Origin: Adenophora triphylla var. japonica
Lineage: Eukaryota; Streptophyta; Magnoliopsida; Asterales; Campanulaceae
DNA length: 64,000 bases
Direction of reading: 5' to 3'
Assembly: GCA_022495995.1 (NCBI GenBank)
Contig: JAFEMH010001288.1
Span: 248,001 to 312,000 of the forward strand
Made by a program: the position numbers and the translations under genes. Positions 33,925-45,307 of the stretch are shown piece after piece. The notes under the pieces are model-generated. The model was not told where the DNA came from. It saw only the letters and a program-made list of their open reading frames with translations, and ran no database searches. Position 1 is the stretch's first letter; each line of letters starts with the position of its first letter.

Positions 33925-36900
33925 CTACTGTTCCTGATATTCTGGCTTTAGAATCCACGACGAGCCATTTGGATTTTTCTCCAAAACCGCTATTTCCTTT
34001 AAAAGGCTCTTGAACAAAGGCAAATCCTTGGGGGGTATCCTGTCCTTAAAATGCTGCACAATGTTGGCTGAATCACTACTTCCCCCTCTTTGCTGCATAA
34101 ATGTACAAATCTGACGAATCAAAACTTCCGGCTGGACCCCACCTAAGTTGTTCGATGACCTGGCGGGTCCACGTCCTAGACCACTGGAAGTTGAAGCCAT
34201 GCCCAATTGATGTTCAAGCCCATCAACAACTGCTTGTTCTTGGGTACCCCTAATCCTGGCTAGTAACTCAGCAGAAGATAATGCTTTACCGGCGGATGCC
34301 CCAGCAACAAAGCCATTTCTCCTGCTTCCTTCATTGCTGGATGAGACTTCTGGAGGCTTTGTATTGATTATTATTTGCGAGTTAACTTTCGAGCCGAATT
34401 TCCGGGAAACAGGTCCCGGTGCACCTGCAGCTCCAGATTTTCCGGTCCAGGTTGGGATAGCTATGCTCTCCCGACTCCGAAGCATTCTTGACTTGCGTAG
34501 TGCTTCTGCTGCCCTTTGCGCAACTTGGGAAGCTTGCTCATCGAGCTTCATCTTCTCTTCATCATTAGCATTCATAATAATGTCATGGTTAACTGCACTC
34601 TGAGAAGAAAGTTGCTCGTATGTGTTAGGAGAGTATATTGATGCACCATTCATGGTCATAAAATACCTATTTTATTGTCGTAATTTGTCTGATACGACTC
34701 AGAAATTATAGGAATAAAGACTACATATATAGGTGATTGATCAAGCTACCCATTTAGATTTTTGACAGAACCTCTCTCTCTCTATATCTCTCTATATGTA
34801 TATATCATGCCTTTTTGTTCTCTCTCTTCTATCTGATCATGTACAGAGCTTTGACAGAACCTCTCTCTCTATATCTCTCTATATGTATATATCATGCCTT
34901 TTTGTTCTCTCTCTTCTATCTGATCATGTACAGAGCTTTGTCTATTCTTTATCCCTTATTTTTCTTTCCGTTCTTAAATGTTCACTCTTTCTATTTTTAC
35001 TCTCACTTGGGTGCCCCTTGTCTTTTGCTAACATTGTGCCCACAAAACTAACACTACACATTGGCTCTCTTAATAGATAGAATAAATGTAACAGTTTGCA
35101 AGGCCCAACCATGAACACATAGCAAACCTTACCACAGTCCCAATTAATTTCTGTGGCAGGAACTCAAGGACTTGTTTGATTGCGCCCAAAAGAAACAGTA
35201 AAATTATAATGTAAAGGGAAGGAAACTTACATGAATCCCCTGGGCATCAAAAAGACTCTTCAAAATATTTGTCTCCTCGTCTACTCCATTGCTGTCATCA
35301 GCTTTTTCCTTTCCCTTCTTGGATTTTCCACTCTCCGATGTATTTCTCTTGACAGTAGAAGCATTATCATCATCGAGACTTGATGCTCGGCTTGATTTGT
35401 GCTTATTATCTACACTGGCTGACATAATATTTACATCTTCAGACAACTGACTGAAAAGATTGGAGGTTTCAGTAGAGCCACTCTCTCCATCCTCATTCAA
35501 GGTAAATAGATCTTTCATGTCTCGAGCCTTAAAGAATCTTCTCTGCTGCGGATTTTTCAATATCTTATTGGTAAGAAAATGCTTGTAAATTTGTCGGTGA
35601 TAAACCTTCTCTTCTATGGTTCCTCGGGTTATCAACCTATATATAGTAACATCTCTTGTCTGACCAATACGCCAAGCACGCTCCCTGGCCTGCCACAAGC
35701 AATAAATCGAATTAAAGATCTAATGGTGTTGAAAAGGACAAGGAGTGTCAACATTATCTGGTACACATCCTAAATTTCTGAAGGTATTGTACCTGCATGT
35801 CATTTGAAGGGTTCCAATCAGGATCAAAGATGATCACCCGGTTGGCTCCAATTAAATTTGTTCCTAACCCACCAACCCTGGTTGTTAAAATAAAGATGAA
35901 GATATCCTCGGAGTTGTTAAATTCATCAATCAAAGTCATCCTCTGTTTTACAGGGGTGACACCATCCATCCTCCGGTAGCTATAACCACCAGCAATCAGA
36001 AAATTCTCGAGAATTTCGAGCATTTGTTGAGTTTGTGAAAAAAGAAGAACACGGTGACCTTGTTCCTTCCAGACCTTAATCACTTGAGCAACAACTTTCA
36101 TTTTCCCACTTCTTTCAGGATTTCCATAATCAGGGTTCCGGAACGCATGTTCCCTTTCTAGTAGATCTGGGTGGTTGCAAATTTTACGCATCACATCGAT
36201 TCCATAAAGAGAGTTTCTGTTACCATCAAAGATCTGTTCGACATCTGAGCTAGCAAGAAATGCTCGGTACACAGATCGCTGTTCTGGAGTAAGGCTGCAA
36301 AAGAGAACATGTTCTGTCTTCTTTGGAAGCTGAGCATTCACGTCAGCTTTCATTCGTCGGAGAACGTAAGGCATAATAAGGTCACGGAGAACAACAGCAC
36401 ATCTGCACATCCTCAGATTCAGTATTTAGAGTTAGCCGTAGCACTCAAAACATCTACTTGCAAGACAATAATGTTGATTCAGTTTCAAGAATCATAAAAT
36501 GCAACAAAAAGCAATTAAAAAACGAATCAGGATTAACCTCCTATTTGTTGGTCAACAGTTTGATCAAAAATCCCAAACACTACCGTATACAGTCAATCAA
36601 CTCGACTGACGTACTTAGATGCATCATGTACCTGTAAGCAGTTGATACTTGCAAAGGTGACGCATTGGCATAGCCACCAACAGATATTGGAACTGCAAAT
36701 TCAGCTTCAAATACTGGCAGCACACCCAATTTTCCAGGGAACACAAAATCAAATAGGGACCACAGTTCAGTAAGCTTGTTCTGAATAGGCGCACCAGTCA
36801 TTATTATCCGGTGAACTGTTTGCAGTTGTTTGCAAACTAGGGTAACTTCTGCATTTGGGTTCCTAATTCTGTGTCCTTCGTCCAGTACGGCATACCCCCA

Positions 36901-39900
36901 TTCAATGTCTAGTAATTTTTCTCCTACCAGCCTGAGTTGCTCATACGTAGTAATAAGCATACCAGATTCATTTCTCAAAACCCGATTTATCAAGGAATCC
37001 CACTTTTTGGTGTTCCTTAAGGGTAAACTTCTTTCCGTATCACTTTCAAGTGAATCTTCAGTTTCATAATCACTTTCATGAGATTTACTACGCTTCTTCC
37101 TAAAAGAAGTGTCTTGAGCAGAATCGTGTAGTATTTCCACGTGAAAGTGTGGATACCATTTAGTTGCTTCCCTCTTCCACTGCCGCAAAAGCGTGACAGG
37201 GCAGATGATAATACTAGGTTTGTACATTCCACTGAAATGTAATGCTCCAAGGAAAACTAATACTTGAATCGTTTTACCAAGGCCCATCTCATCTCCTATG
37301 ATTCCACCTGCTCTTTGACAATGAAGTTCCCATAACCACTGTACCCCAATCTTTTGGTAGTCAAAAAGCTTGCTAAAAATGTTTTCTGGAAATTTTAATC
37401 CACCTTCAAGTGTTACAAAAGGAGTTTCCTCTTCTTCCCCAACTTCTTGTTGATCTACTTCCGAACCAGAGTTCTTTCCGCCCTCTGCACAACTGAAAAG
37501 GTTATATACTGTGGCAGTGATAATGAAAGACATAAAAACAGAGAGCTAAAAGAGTGTGTCGATGGAAAAACTGAACATCAAACAATCATAAACATGGTAG
37601 GTCTGTAATTATGGGAAATATTTCTACAATGAGTTCAGTCTTTGAGGCTTCAATGATATCTGCCCTCATCAAACTTACTTGCATGGGAAAATAAACGATA
37701 TGATCAAAATTGAGCACCGGAATCCAGATAAATAAATTGTGATTTGGTGTATACATATTTACCTCTCCATCTACAATTTTTTTAAGACAACAGTAATAAC
37801 TGTGTCCTTAGTTCTCTTTCAGTCGCTTATCTTTCTTCTCTACAAACTAAGGTTTGCATTCAGACCCCCACCTCCCAAAAAACAATAATGGGGTCACAAA
37901 AGTGATGCATAAGTGAGGCTTTCATAAAAGTAATAGTAGTAGACAGGTCATACGCAGGTGAGGTGGTAGGTTAATGGGTTGGGGGAATATTTTTAGTTAC
38001 CATAGAAAGTGAACAGATTTGAACTACAGGTATCAAGTCACCACCTTTGGTGATGACTAATCCGGTTCGAGCTAGGTAACATCTCATAGACCTGCCTTTT
38101 TCCAGTATATTCATATGACTTCAACAATGCAACTGCAGTAAATAGCAAAATATCCAACTAAATTTATTAGCTATTTCGCACTAGAACAGTTTGAGCTGCA
38201 TACTCAAAGTGTACATTATGAAAAAGCATTAGACTCCCATGATGACAATATTAACCAGTATGTAAGACACAAAAAGCCTTAAAAGTGCACCATCATTGAG
38301 AATATTCAAATGAAAGATCAGAAGTTCACAATAAAGATTCCAATAATTTAAGACAGATAATCCACCATCAAAGAAAATCTCCCAACATGTACTATCATCA
38401 AAATGCCCTTTGAAACCAAAGAACGACCTATAAAAACACTAGTAGCCTAGTAGGACACCAAGACACTAAGATATATTTCATTTGTAATGCCTTCCCGAAA
38501 AAGATAATTGTAAATATCTAAGGGTGTTATATCAAGTTCCCTATGCCATATGGAATCTATAAAGGTTACAAAACCAAATAAACATACCTGCATCTTCCAA
38601 GCCATTTTCCTCGCGAGAGGCTGCCTCTCTCCATTTCTTTCCAGGTAAAGGCCTTCTCTTTCTCCTCTTATTTTTGAGATTCCCTGCCTCACTCTCTTGG
38701 GACTGAGGGATTCTTAGGGGTGCTTTAAGCCTTTGAAAAGGACGAGTAGGAGCATCAAGTTTTGGCAGGGATCCGGGATCTAGCAACTTTGTGGTTGGTC
38801 GAGCATGTGCAGCCTCAGTTATTGACCTGACTGCTCTGTCTATGCTGGTGGAGGCAGGATTGTCACCCTCGTCTACTTCCTCAGCTAAACTTTGTGTAGT
38901 AGATGGCCCTGGTTCTTCAATGCGTCGTTCAAAACCCTTGAGCTTGTGAAAGGGGGTTAAAACTCCTTTCCTAACCAACTCATCTCTTTCCTTAAGACAT
39001 GAAGGAAGTACTGTTAAACCCAAGTTGTATGTTTGGGCATTCAAAAAACACTCACTCATAATCCTGGAAGATAATACATAGGACCCGGACAGCCCTTACC
39101 ATTTACATATTACAATAAAAATCGCTTATAAACAATAAAACCATGGAAACTTACCGTTTCAACAAATCCTGCAGATGCTGCATTTAAGACTGCATCAAAA
39201 TCATCATCATCATTGAACGACACCGTTTTGTGCTGCCTTTTCAGGTTCTTGCTAGTTTTTGGAACATCCTTCTGCCTTCGCTTGCGAGTGGGCTCTTCTT
39301 TAACAAGGCTTTGCAATACCTTTTCATAATCGCTACCTTTTGCGGAATCGCCATTGCTCAGGCTAGTAATTTGCTTCTCAAGTTGAGCCTTCGTTTTCTT
39401 TAGGCTTTCTAATCGATCAGCGGCTAGAGCATGTTGAAGAGTAACATCATAAGGAGAAGCATGAAAGATGCTTCGATCTTCATCTTTAACACCTTGCTTG
39501 GTATCATCACCATCATCAGTATCTTCACCTGTTCTTGAAAAGTCCTTTACCTGTTCAACTGTGGATGCAACAGCATCTATTTCAATCTCTATGGCCCTCA
39601 ATTTGTTGAAGATGCTTGCATGGCTGGTGGATGATTGATCATTGCCTTTTCCTCTTTTCAGAGGTTCCTCTTCAAGAACACCTCCAGCTTCATAGATGTA
39701 TCCACCATTATTTTTTGCCTGACATATTTTATGTTTCATTTAAAACACAATCACAAGCTTGTACAATAAGAACGCCGCTAAACAAATGGTGTAAAGTTTC
39801 CGGCCAAAAGAAAAATGAACTTCAAAGTAGGCCGGTGACATATACTCCCAATAACAGGCCCACATCTGATGAAAGACTATGACGATATAATCGATCGTAC

Positions 39901-40834
39901 CAGTCAAAAAAATACATAGGCTAGTGCATGATATAGTATTTTAATTTTGAAATGATGATACAAGTGCAAATGGTCATACAGAAATGCTTTCTTTTTACTC
40001 TTATTAGAAGCAATTGAACTTCTTCAGATCAAGCTCATTACTCATTACTCCCTCCGTCCCGCCCGAAAGGGCATTTTTTGATCCTTGCACGGGAATTAAG
40101 AAAAGTGATGTAAGAAAGAGAAAAAGTGTATAGTGGAATAAATGTTGCGAGTGAAAGGTGATGTATGAAAGAGAAAGTGGGGTAGGAAATAGTTAGTGGA
40201 TATTTATTGTGAGAGTATGACAAGTGGGTCCCACAAATAAAGAAGTAATAAAAAACTTTCCATTTTTGGGTTGTGCCCTTTCAAATGGGACACCCAAAAA
40301 GGAAATTTGTGCCCTTTCGGGCGGGACGGAGGGAGTATGTAGTAAATTTCACAGTAAAGGATTGAATAAACCATGAATCTAACATGACACAGTGAGGGCC
40401 AGGTTCCATTTTGGGGCCTACAAATAGCTCGAAAGATTTGGCATCCCCTATAAATAAATATGTCAATATATTCTAAAGAGTTATTTATGTTAATGATAAG
40501 GGGGCAAGTGATGAAATTATCTATTTATTTATGTCTGAAACAATCTACAGGAATGTGCCCGAAACAATCTACGGGAATGTCGAAATTTTTTGAAATAAAT
40601 ATAGAGAAGGTAGCATTGACATCAGGATCCAACAAGCTAATGTAGATCCTTAAGAGGCATAACCATGTCATTCAAATGACAATTGCTATTAACAATCAAT
40701 TTACACCCAAAGATATGCACAGTGAAGAAGAGATGAAATAGGACCTCCTCTAATATGTTGTGCTCAATATCTTCTGGGTTTGCTGATGTTACACCCAGAC
40801 TGCTCAACAGAGCTCTATCTTCTTCCTCTTCCAT
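33925..40834 (-). CDS. CHR8: CSB/ERCC6-type SWI2/SNF2 ATPase, transcription-coupled repair
   Basis: Nuclear DNA-dependent ATPase that recognises stalled RNA polymerase II and starts transcription-coupled nucleotide-excision repair. Seven coding exons: 40834-40745, 39718-39155, 38990-38588, 37484-36632, 36402-35793, 35689-35231, 34599-33925; 3654 bp, 1217 aa, close to Arabidopsis CHR8. The N-terminus reads [20 protein letters not shown]. Helicase motif I is GDEMGLGKT (416-424); the family DEGH box is in [23 protein letters not shown] motif III appears as [16 protein letters not shown]. Motifs V/VI are [28 protein letters not shown] (in two halves) and [10 protein letters not shown] (841-850). 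The C-terminal tail ends [16 protein letters not shown]. The acceptor of exon 4 (TGTGCAG/AGGG) was chosen for frame. An untranslated exon and intron probably lie at 40,900-41,950. It looks functional. Confidence 0.95.
34762..34937. repeat. Recent tandem duplication in CHR8 intron 6
   Basis: Two almost identical copies (34762-34850 and 34851-34937), each starting TTGACAGAACCTCTCTC and ending GATCATGTACAGAGC. They differ visibly only in the length of the CT run. Confidence 0.9.
40046..40337. mobile_element. Stowaway-type MITE in CHR8 intron 1
   Basis: TA-flanked with perfect long ends: CTCCCTCCGTCCCGCCCGAA and its complement. It lies between CHR8 exons 1 and 2. Confidence 0.92.
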
Positions 40835-41950
40835 TTGATTAGAGACCCACTATAGCATCAGCATGTACTACAACTCATGAGAGAAAAGCTGCCTGCCACA
40901 AGAAGTGCAAATTATTACGTTTTTCATTGGCTATCATAACAAAATGGTCAAGAGATCATTTGTCGAGCTTACGTCAATGAAAAAAGCATCTAATCACAGT
41001 TCATGAACTTGAGCTATCAATAACCATTTGTTCGTATAAACAGAGCAACGCATGAGTGTAATTCGACAATAGTCAGTGGAATCCAGATACAGACATTATA
41101 ACCAGGAACAATCACCAGTCCACATGAAAATAAATAAATAACATAGAAATCAACATCCCCAAGCAGAATGCAGAAACAGATTAATTACAAGTAACGAGTA
41201 CACTGAGCTCCATTCAAAATTGATTGCCACTACAAGTAAAAGCACAAAAGTAAAGAATACAGATCCTCATCAATAATTCAAGCTCATATGAACATATGTA
41301 AACTAAAACTATAAAACCTACCAAAGTAAAAAAGTGCTACTCGTTCTCGGCCAAAAATGGTTTGCCAGCTTTGAATTCCCTACAATTCGTCAACGTTTCT
41401 AATCTAGTTTGCAGAAACATATGTGAACTAAAATTTCCATTCATTTTGAAATAAAATGAAAATCAAAACCGCTGCACCACTCCGGGGAAAAATCAGTTAC
41501 ATATTTTCAAGCCAATTATTTAATGCTCCCTGCTTCCCTCCCTAAGTTCAAATTGCATTTCGATGTACTAATATAACAATGGTAATAACAATATCAACAT
41601 ATAATTCACACCTCATTCAAATCATAGTCCACCAGAAATAAATTTTAAAACTAGTCTAGTGAACTAATTATAATATCACTTTACTATGTGTGCTAAAGAT
41701 ATCTAAAACTAATGCTCAAAAAATAGAAAAAAAAACACAAGTTCATGAGTAACTAACCGACAATTAGGAATTCATGCCCTTCGATTCTCTAAATCGGAAA
41801 AATTGAACCGAAGGCGGAAGATGAAGAAGGTTTAAGCGCTCGATTCGATTGGTTCAAACGATCAAACCCTAGATTGATGGGAATTCAATTTCGGAAATCA
41901 AATTGAATCCTCTCTCTTTTAGGTTTCCGTCAGGCAGGGCGGAGGGTGTT
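40835..41950 (-). promoter_or_regulatory. CHR8 5' region with probable leader intron
   Basis: No other gene was seen. On the minus strand, a GC-richer leader-like stretch (about 41,900-41,757) ends at a donor-like GTTAGT. An acceptor-like CTTGTGGCAG lies near 40,897, 60 bp before the start codon. This suggests a non-coding first exon plus an intron of about 860 bp. It is inference from splice signals only. Confidence 0.4.
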
Positions 41951-42078
41951 CATGAATTCTCACTCTAAAAAATTGGGGGTTAATTTAATGGTTAGAAAAT
42001 GATGGTAATGTAGTTCCCCGGCACTGCCTGAACTCTTCCTACCAGTAAAAGCCTAAAAATAATTTGCTAGGAAACAAC

Positions 42079-42687
42079 GAGAAAAGCCCCCTTTTTTTTT
42101 TTTTTTGGTCATGAACTATTACTTTCGGTACCTTTTAGTTCTTGAACTATTTTTTGATATTTTTTATTTTCCGATCTTTTGTTTTGAAGGATTAAGACAT
42201 CCTTCCGTCTCTTTGACCGTTAATTCCTTCGTTAAAGCATTCTAGCTGGCATTGATTTACACAGCTGGATATTATTTGAAAATTATTGTATTATTGAGGT
42301 CTCCAAACGACTGAGTCAGAGAGAGAATTTTCAGAGACGAGTCGTCCCATGAAGAACGACTCATGCCCTCAGTGCTGAAGCAAATTGGGCGAACGCTGGT
42401 AATTTGGGCGATCGCCCAAGGACCGAATTGCGGACGGATCAAGGGCAAATTGCGGGTGGATCTTGCAGTTTGGAGACCTCAATAATACAATAATTTTTAA
42501 ATAATATCCAGCTGTGTAAATCAATGCCAGCTAGGATGCTTTAACGGAGGAATTAACGGTCAAAGAGACGGAAGGATGTCTTAATCCTTCAAAACAAAAG
42601 GTCAGGGAATAAAAGGTACCTAAAAATAGTTCAAGGACTAAAATGTACTGAAAGTAATAGTTCAGGGACTAAAAAGGGGCTTTTCTC
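42079..42687. mobile_element. Fold-back Mutator-like MITE
   Basis: Inverted arms of over 200 bp begin GAGAAAAGCCCC and end GGGGCTTTTCTC. The flanks GGAAACAAC (42070-42078) and GGAAACCAAC (42688-42697) are a near-perfect 9-10 bp duplication. The central loop (about 42305-42475) is a different, GC-richer sequence. There is no reading frame of note. Confidence 0.85.
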
Positions 42688-43130
42688 GGAAACCAACAGA
42701 TTGAAAAATCTACCAAACGCTGTCGTATGGAATGGAAGCAAGGAAAATATGGGTTTAGGCATTAATTTTATGGGATGTTAATTACCATGCGCGCGCCTTC
42801 TTACTCGTTTTAATTTGTGATCAAAGCTTCAGATAATGAAAATTAAATAGCATAAATTTTTATTAAAAATATGTTAGTAGGAAATCCTCATTCTTCTCTT
42901 ATTTTGTTAAGTCGAAATGCCAATGCTTTGGCAAATGTAAAAATTTGGGCAGTTTTGGATTTGAAAATGCTAGCCCTACTGTTTGGATCGAGCTTTAATC
43001 GTTTGTGAATAACCGACTTTTAAATATTTTTATTGTTTATAAAATTGATTATGTTTCTTTCAAAAAAAAGTCAAGATCATATGAAAAAAAGAACAAACAA
43101 AAGAAGGAAAAGAAAAATCTCAAATCCTTT

Positions 43131-43878
43131 TAGGCTCCGTTTGTTTGGGGAAAAATATTTTTCGAAAAATAATTTCTGAAAAACATTTTCTTAAAAATGA
43201 AAATGTTTTACGGAATATTAAATTCGGTTGTTTAGTAAATCTACGAAAATGTTTTCCAGAAAACATTTTAATATGGGTATTTTTTTTTGGAAGGGGTGGG
43301 TGGGGGTTGGAGGGGCGACAGGAGAGTTGATAAAAAAATTAATATGAGCAAAAAAAAATTTGGCGGGGTGAAGGGTTGGAGGGACGGTAGGAGAATTGAT
43401 AAAAAAATTAATATGGACAAAAAAATTTGATGGTGGGTGGGACGGGCAGCAGAAGAGTTGATAAAACAATTAATAAGAAGAAAAAAATTGACCGAGGGGG
43501 TTGAAAGGGCGGCAGGAGAGTTGAAAAAAAAATTAATATAAGCAAAAAAAAATTTTGACAGGGGTGGGTTGGGGGGTGGGTGTTGATAAAAAAATTAATA
43601 TGAGAAAAAAAAATTGATGGGGGTGAGTGGGAGTAGGGGAAGGGAGGTGGGGGTGGTGGTGGGGTTTGGGTGTGATGGTGTTAATAAGAATTTTTTGAAA
43701 AATGCTTCGAGCACAGGAGAAATCCGAAAAATAATTTCTTTAGAAACAAACCTATTTTCTAATTTATTGATCGATTTTTTTTTTTAATTTTATTTTTCAA
43801 TGATTACCCAACCCTATAAAACGGAGAAAATATTTTTAGAAAGCATTTTCTTCCCATCAAAAATCAAAAGGAGCCTTA
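43131..43878. mobile_element. Non-autonomous TIR element with internal tandem repeats
   Basis: The ends TAGGCTCCGTTTGTTTGGGG and GAGCCTTA (preceded by CAAAAG) are inverted and followed inward by AAAATATTTTTC/AGAAAATGC-like words. No target duplication was confirmed. The inside (43290-43640) has about five copies of a 68-75 bp unit containing GTTGATAAAAAAATTAATATG and G-rich words. Confidence 0.6.
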
Positions 43879-43912
43879 ATTTGGCAATGTGTACCCTTTT
43901 GCAAGTCGATAA

Positions 43913-44638
43913 GACCATCTCCAGCACTGCGCCAAATACCGACGCTATCGTCAAATTGGCGTAAAATAGAGCTCCAGCAACGACGCCATCTTCCACGCCA
44001 TTTTAGCGTCGCCCCTTACTTGCGCCAAACTTGGCGCACCAAAATCCTTGCGCCATCCTAATTTTATTTCTTTTTCTTTTTTTTTTTTTTTTAATTACCA
44101 ACGAAATCTGGAATTAGAAGGGGAAGGGGAAGGGGAAGGGGAAGGAGAAGGAGATTACCTTGGTGGTGGCGGTGGCGTTGGCTATGGTGGCGGCGGAGAA
44201 GCAATGGATTCGCCGTCTCTCTCTTTCTCTGTTTCTCTCTCTTGCCGTGGATATTGATTTGTTTCTCTCTCTTGCTAGGATAATTGATGAGGAAAAGAAA
44301 GTGGTGTTTATCATTTACTATATTTTAGAATTTGTATCATTAATTTTTTAAATAAAATTACAAAATTTTGAAAATATGTTAAAATATTGAAAATGAAATA
44401 AAAAATAAGAATTAAGTTTTATGGCATACTATTTAATATAATGTAATTTGAATAATATTAAATAAGATTAATGAAAAAATCTTTTAATTAAATGAAATAA
44501 CAAGCATATACTGAAAAGATTCTTATTTGATGCAAAATTTGGAGTAAGCTGCTGGAGATGGTGTGAGATATTTGATGCTGAAATTGCACCAATTTGGTGT
44601 TTTGGAGTAAAATTTGGAGTAAACTGCTGGAGATGGTC
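43913..44638. mobile_element. Harbinger/Tourist-like MITE
   Basis: The ends GACCATCTCCAGCA and TGCTGGAGATGGTC are perfect inverted repeats flanked by TAA on both sides (43910-43912, 44639-44641), the TWA duplication of PIF/Harbinger elements. The interior includes a GGGGAA hexamer run (44115-44145) and GGTGGTGGCGG. Confidence 0.82.
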
Positions 44639-44651
44639 TAAGAATCCTATA

Positions 44652-44938
44652 TACTCCCTCCGTTCCAGCCTAGTGTGAACCAAAATGTTGGATACACCGA
44701 TTAAGGAAAAGTAAGAGAGAGAAAAAGTTTAGAGAAAATGTTGTGAGTATAAAAGTAAAATAGGAGAGAGAATGAGTGGAAAGAATAGTTAGGAGTGAGA
44801 ATGTTGTGAGTGTAAAAGTAATATAGGAGAGAGAATGAGTGGGGTAAATAGTGAAGATTTTCTTCCATTTTGGAAAGTTCACACTCGATTGAAACGAACC
44901 AAAAAGAAAATAAGTGTATAGCTGGAACGAAGGGAGTA
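44652..44938. mobile_element. Stowaway-type MITE upstream of the ABCI gene
   Basis: TA-flanked. The ends are CTCCCTCCGTTCCAGCC and GCTGGAACGAAGGGAG, with the shared GAGAGAATGAGTGG interior. It lies about 240 bp upstream of the G-box at 45179. Confidence 0.88.
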
Positions 44939-45178
44939 TGTCTCTAATTTAAAAGAGAAGATGATAAATATTAATTCAATGTAAGAAAGACTCATACACA
45001 AAAGTAAATTAATATTAGCTCCGATAGAAAAAAAAATATAGCTTCTGTACCCTACTTATATCAGGGCATGAGGTAATTGTGACTGAACCGACGACGGATC
45101 TGCCTTTGATCCATTTCCATTCCACGCCTACTTGCAAATCTAGCTGCCAAGACAAGGCGTGGCGAAGCGTGAAACAAC

Positions 45179-45184
45179 CACGTG
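45179..45184 (+). promoter_or_regulatory. G-box upstream of the ABCI gene
   Basis: A perfect CACGTG palindrome in CCACGTGTACG, 76 bp upstream of the TATA box and 129 bp before the start codon. G-boxes bind bZIP and bHLH factors such as HY5 and PIFs. Confidence 0.65.
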
Positions 45185-45259
45185 TACGCAGCTGATGCGT
45201 CCAAGTCAGTCCTCCGCACCTAAAATATTAAATGAAAAAGGACAAGACAAGAGCGAACC

Positions 45260-45267
45260 TATATAAA
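45260..45267 (+). promoter_or_regulatory. TATA box of the ABCI gene
   Basis: TATATAAA, 41 bp before the ATG. Transcription starting 25-35 bp downstream would leave a leader of only about 10-25 nt. Confidence 0.65.
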
Positions 45268-45307
45268 CTGACTCCAGTAACGGAAAAGGAAGAAGACGAC
45301 GACGGCG

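Noticed and set aside
37485..37533. Extension of CHR8 exon 4 to the upstream frame (FSCAEGG)
   Set aside because: Using the CAG/TTGTG acceptor breaks the frame with exon 3; only TGTGCAG/AGGG joins in phase.
43081..43140. Possible organellar or bacterial insert near G-rich DNA
   Set aside because: The G-rich words are tandem repeats inside a TIR-bounded element; no organellar gene sequence is recognisable.
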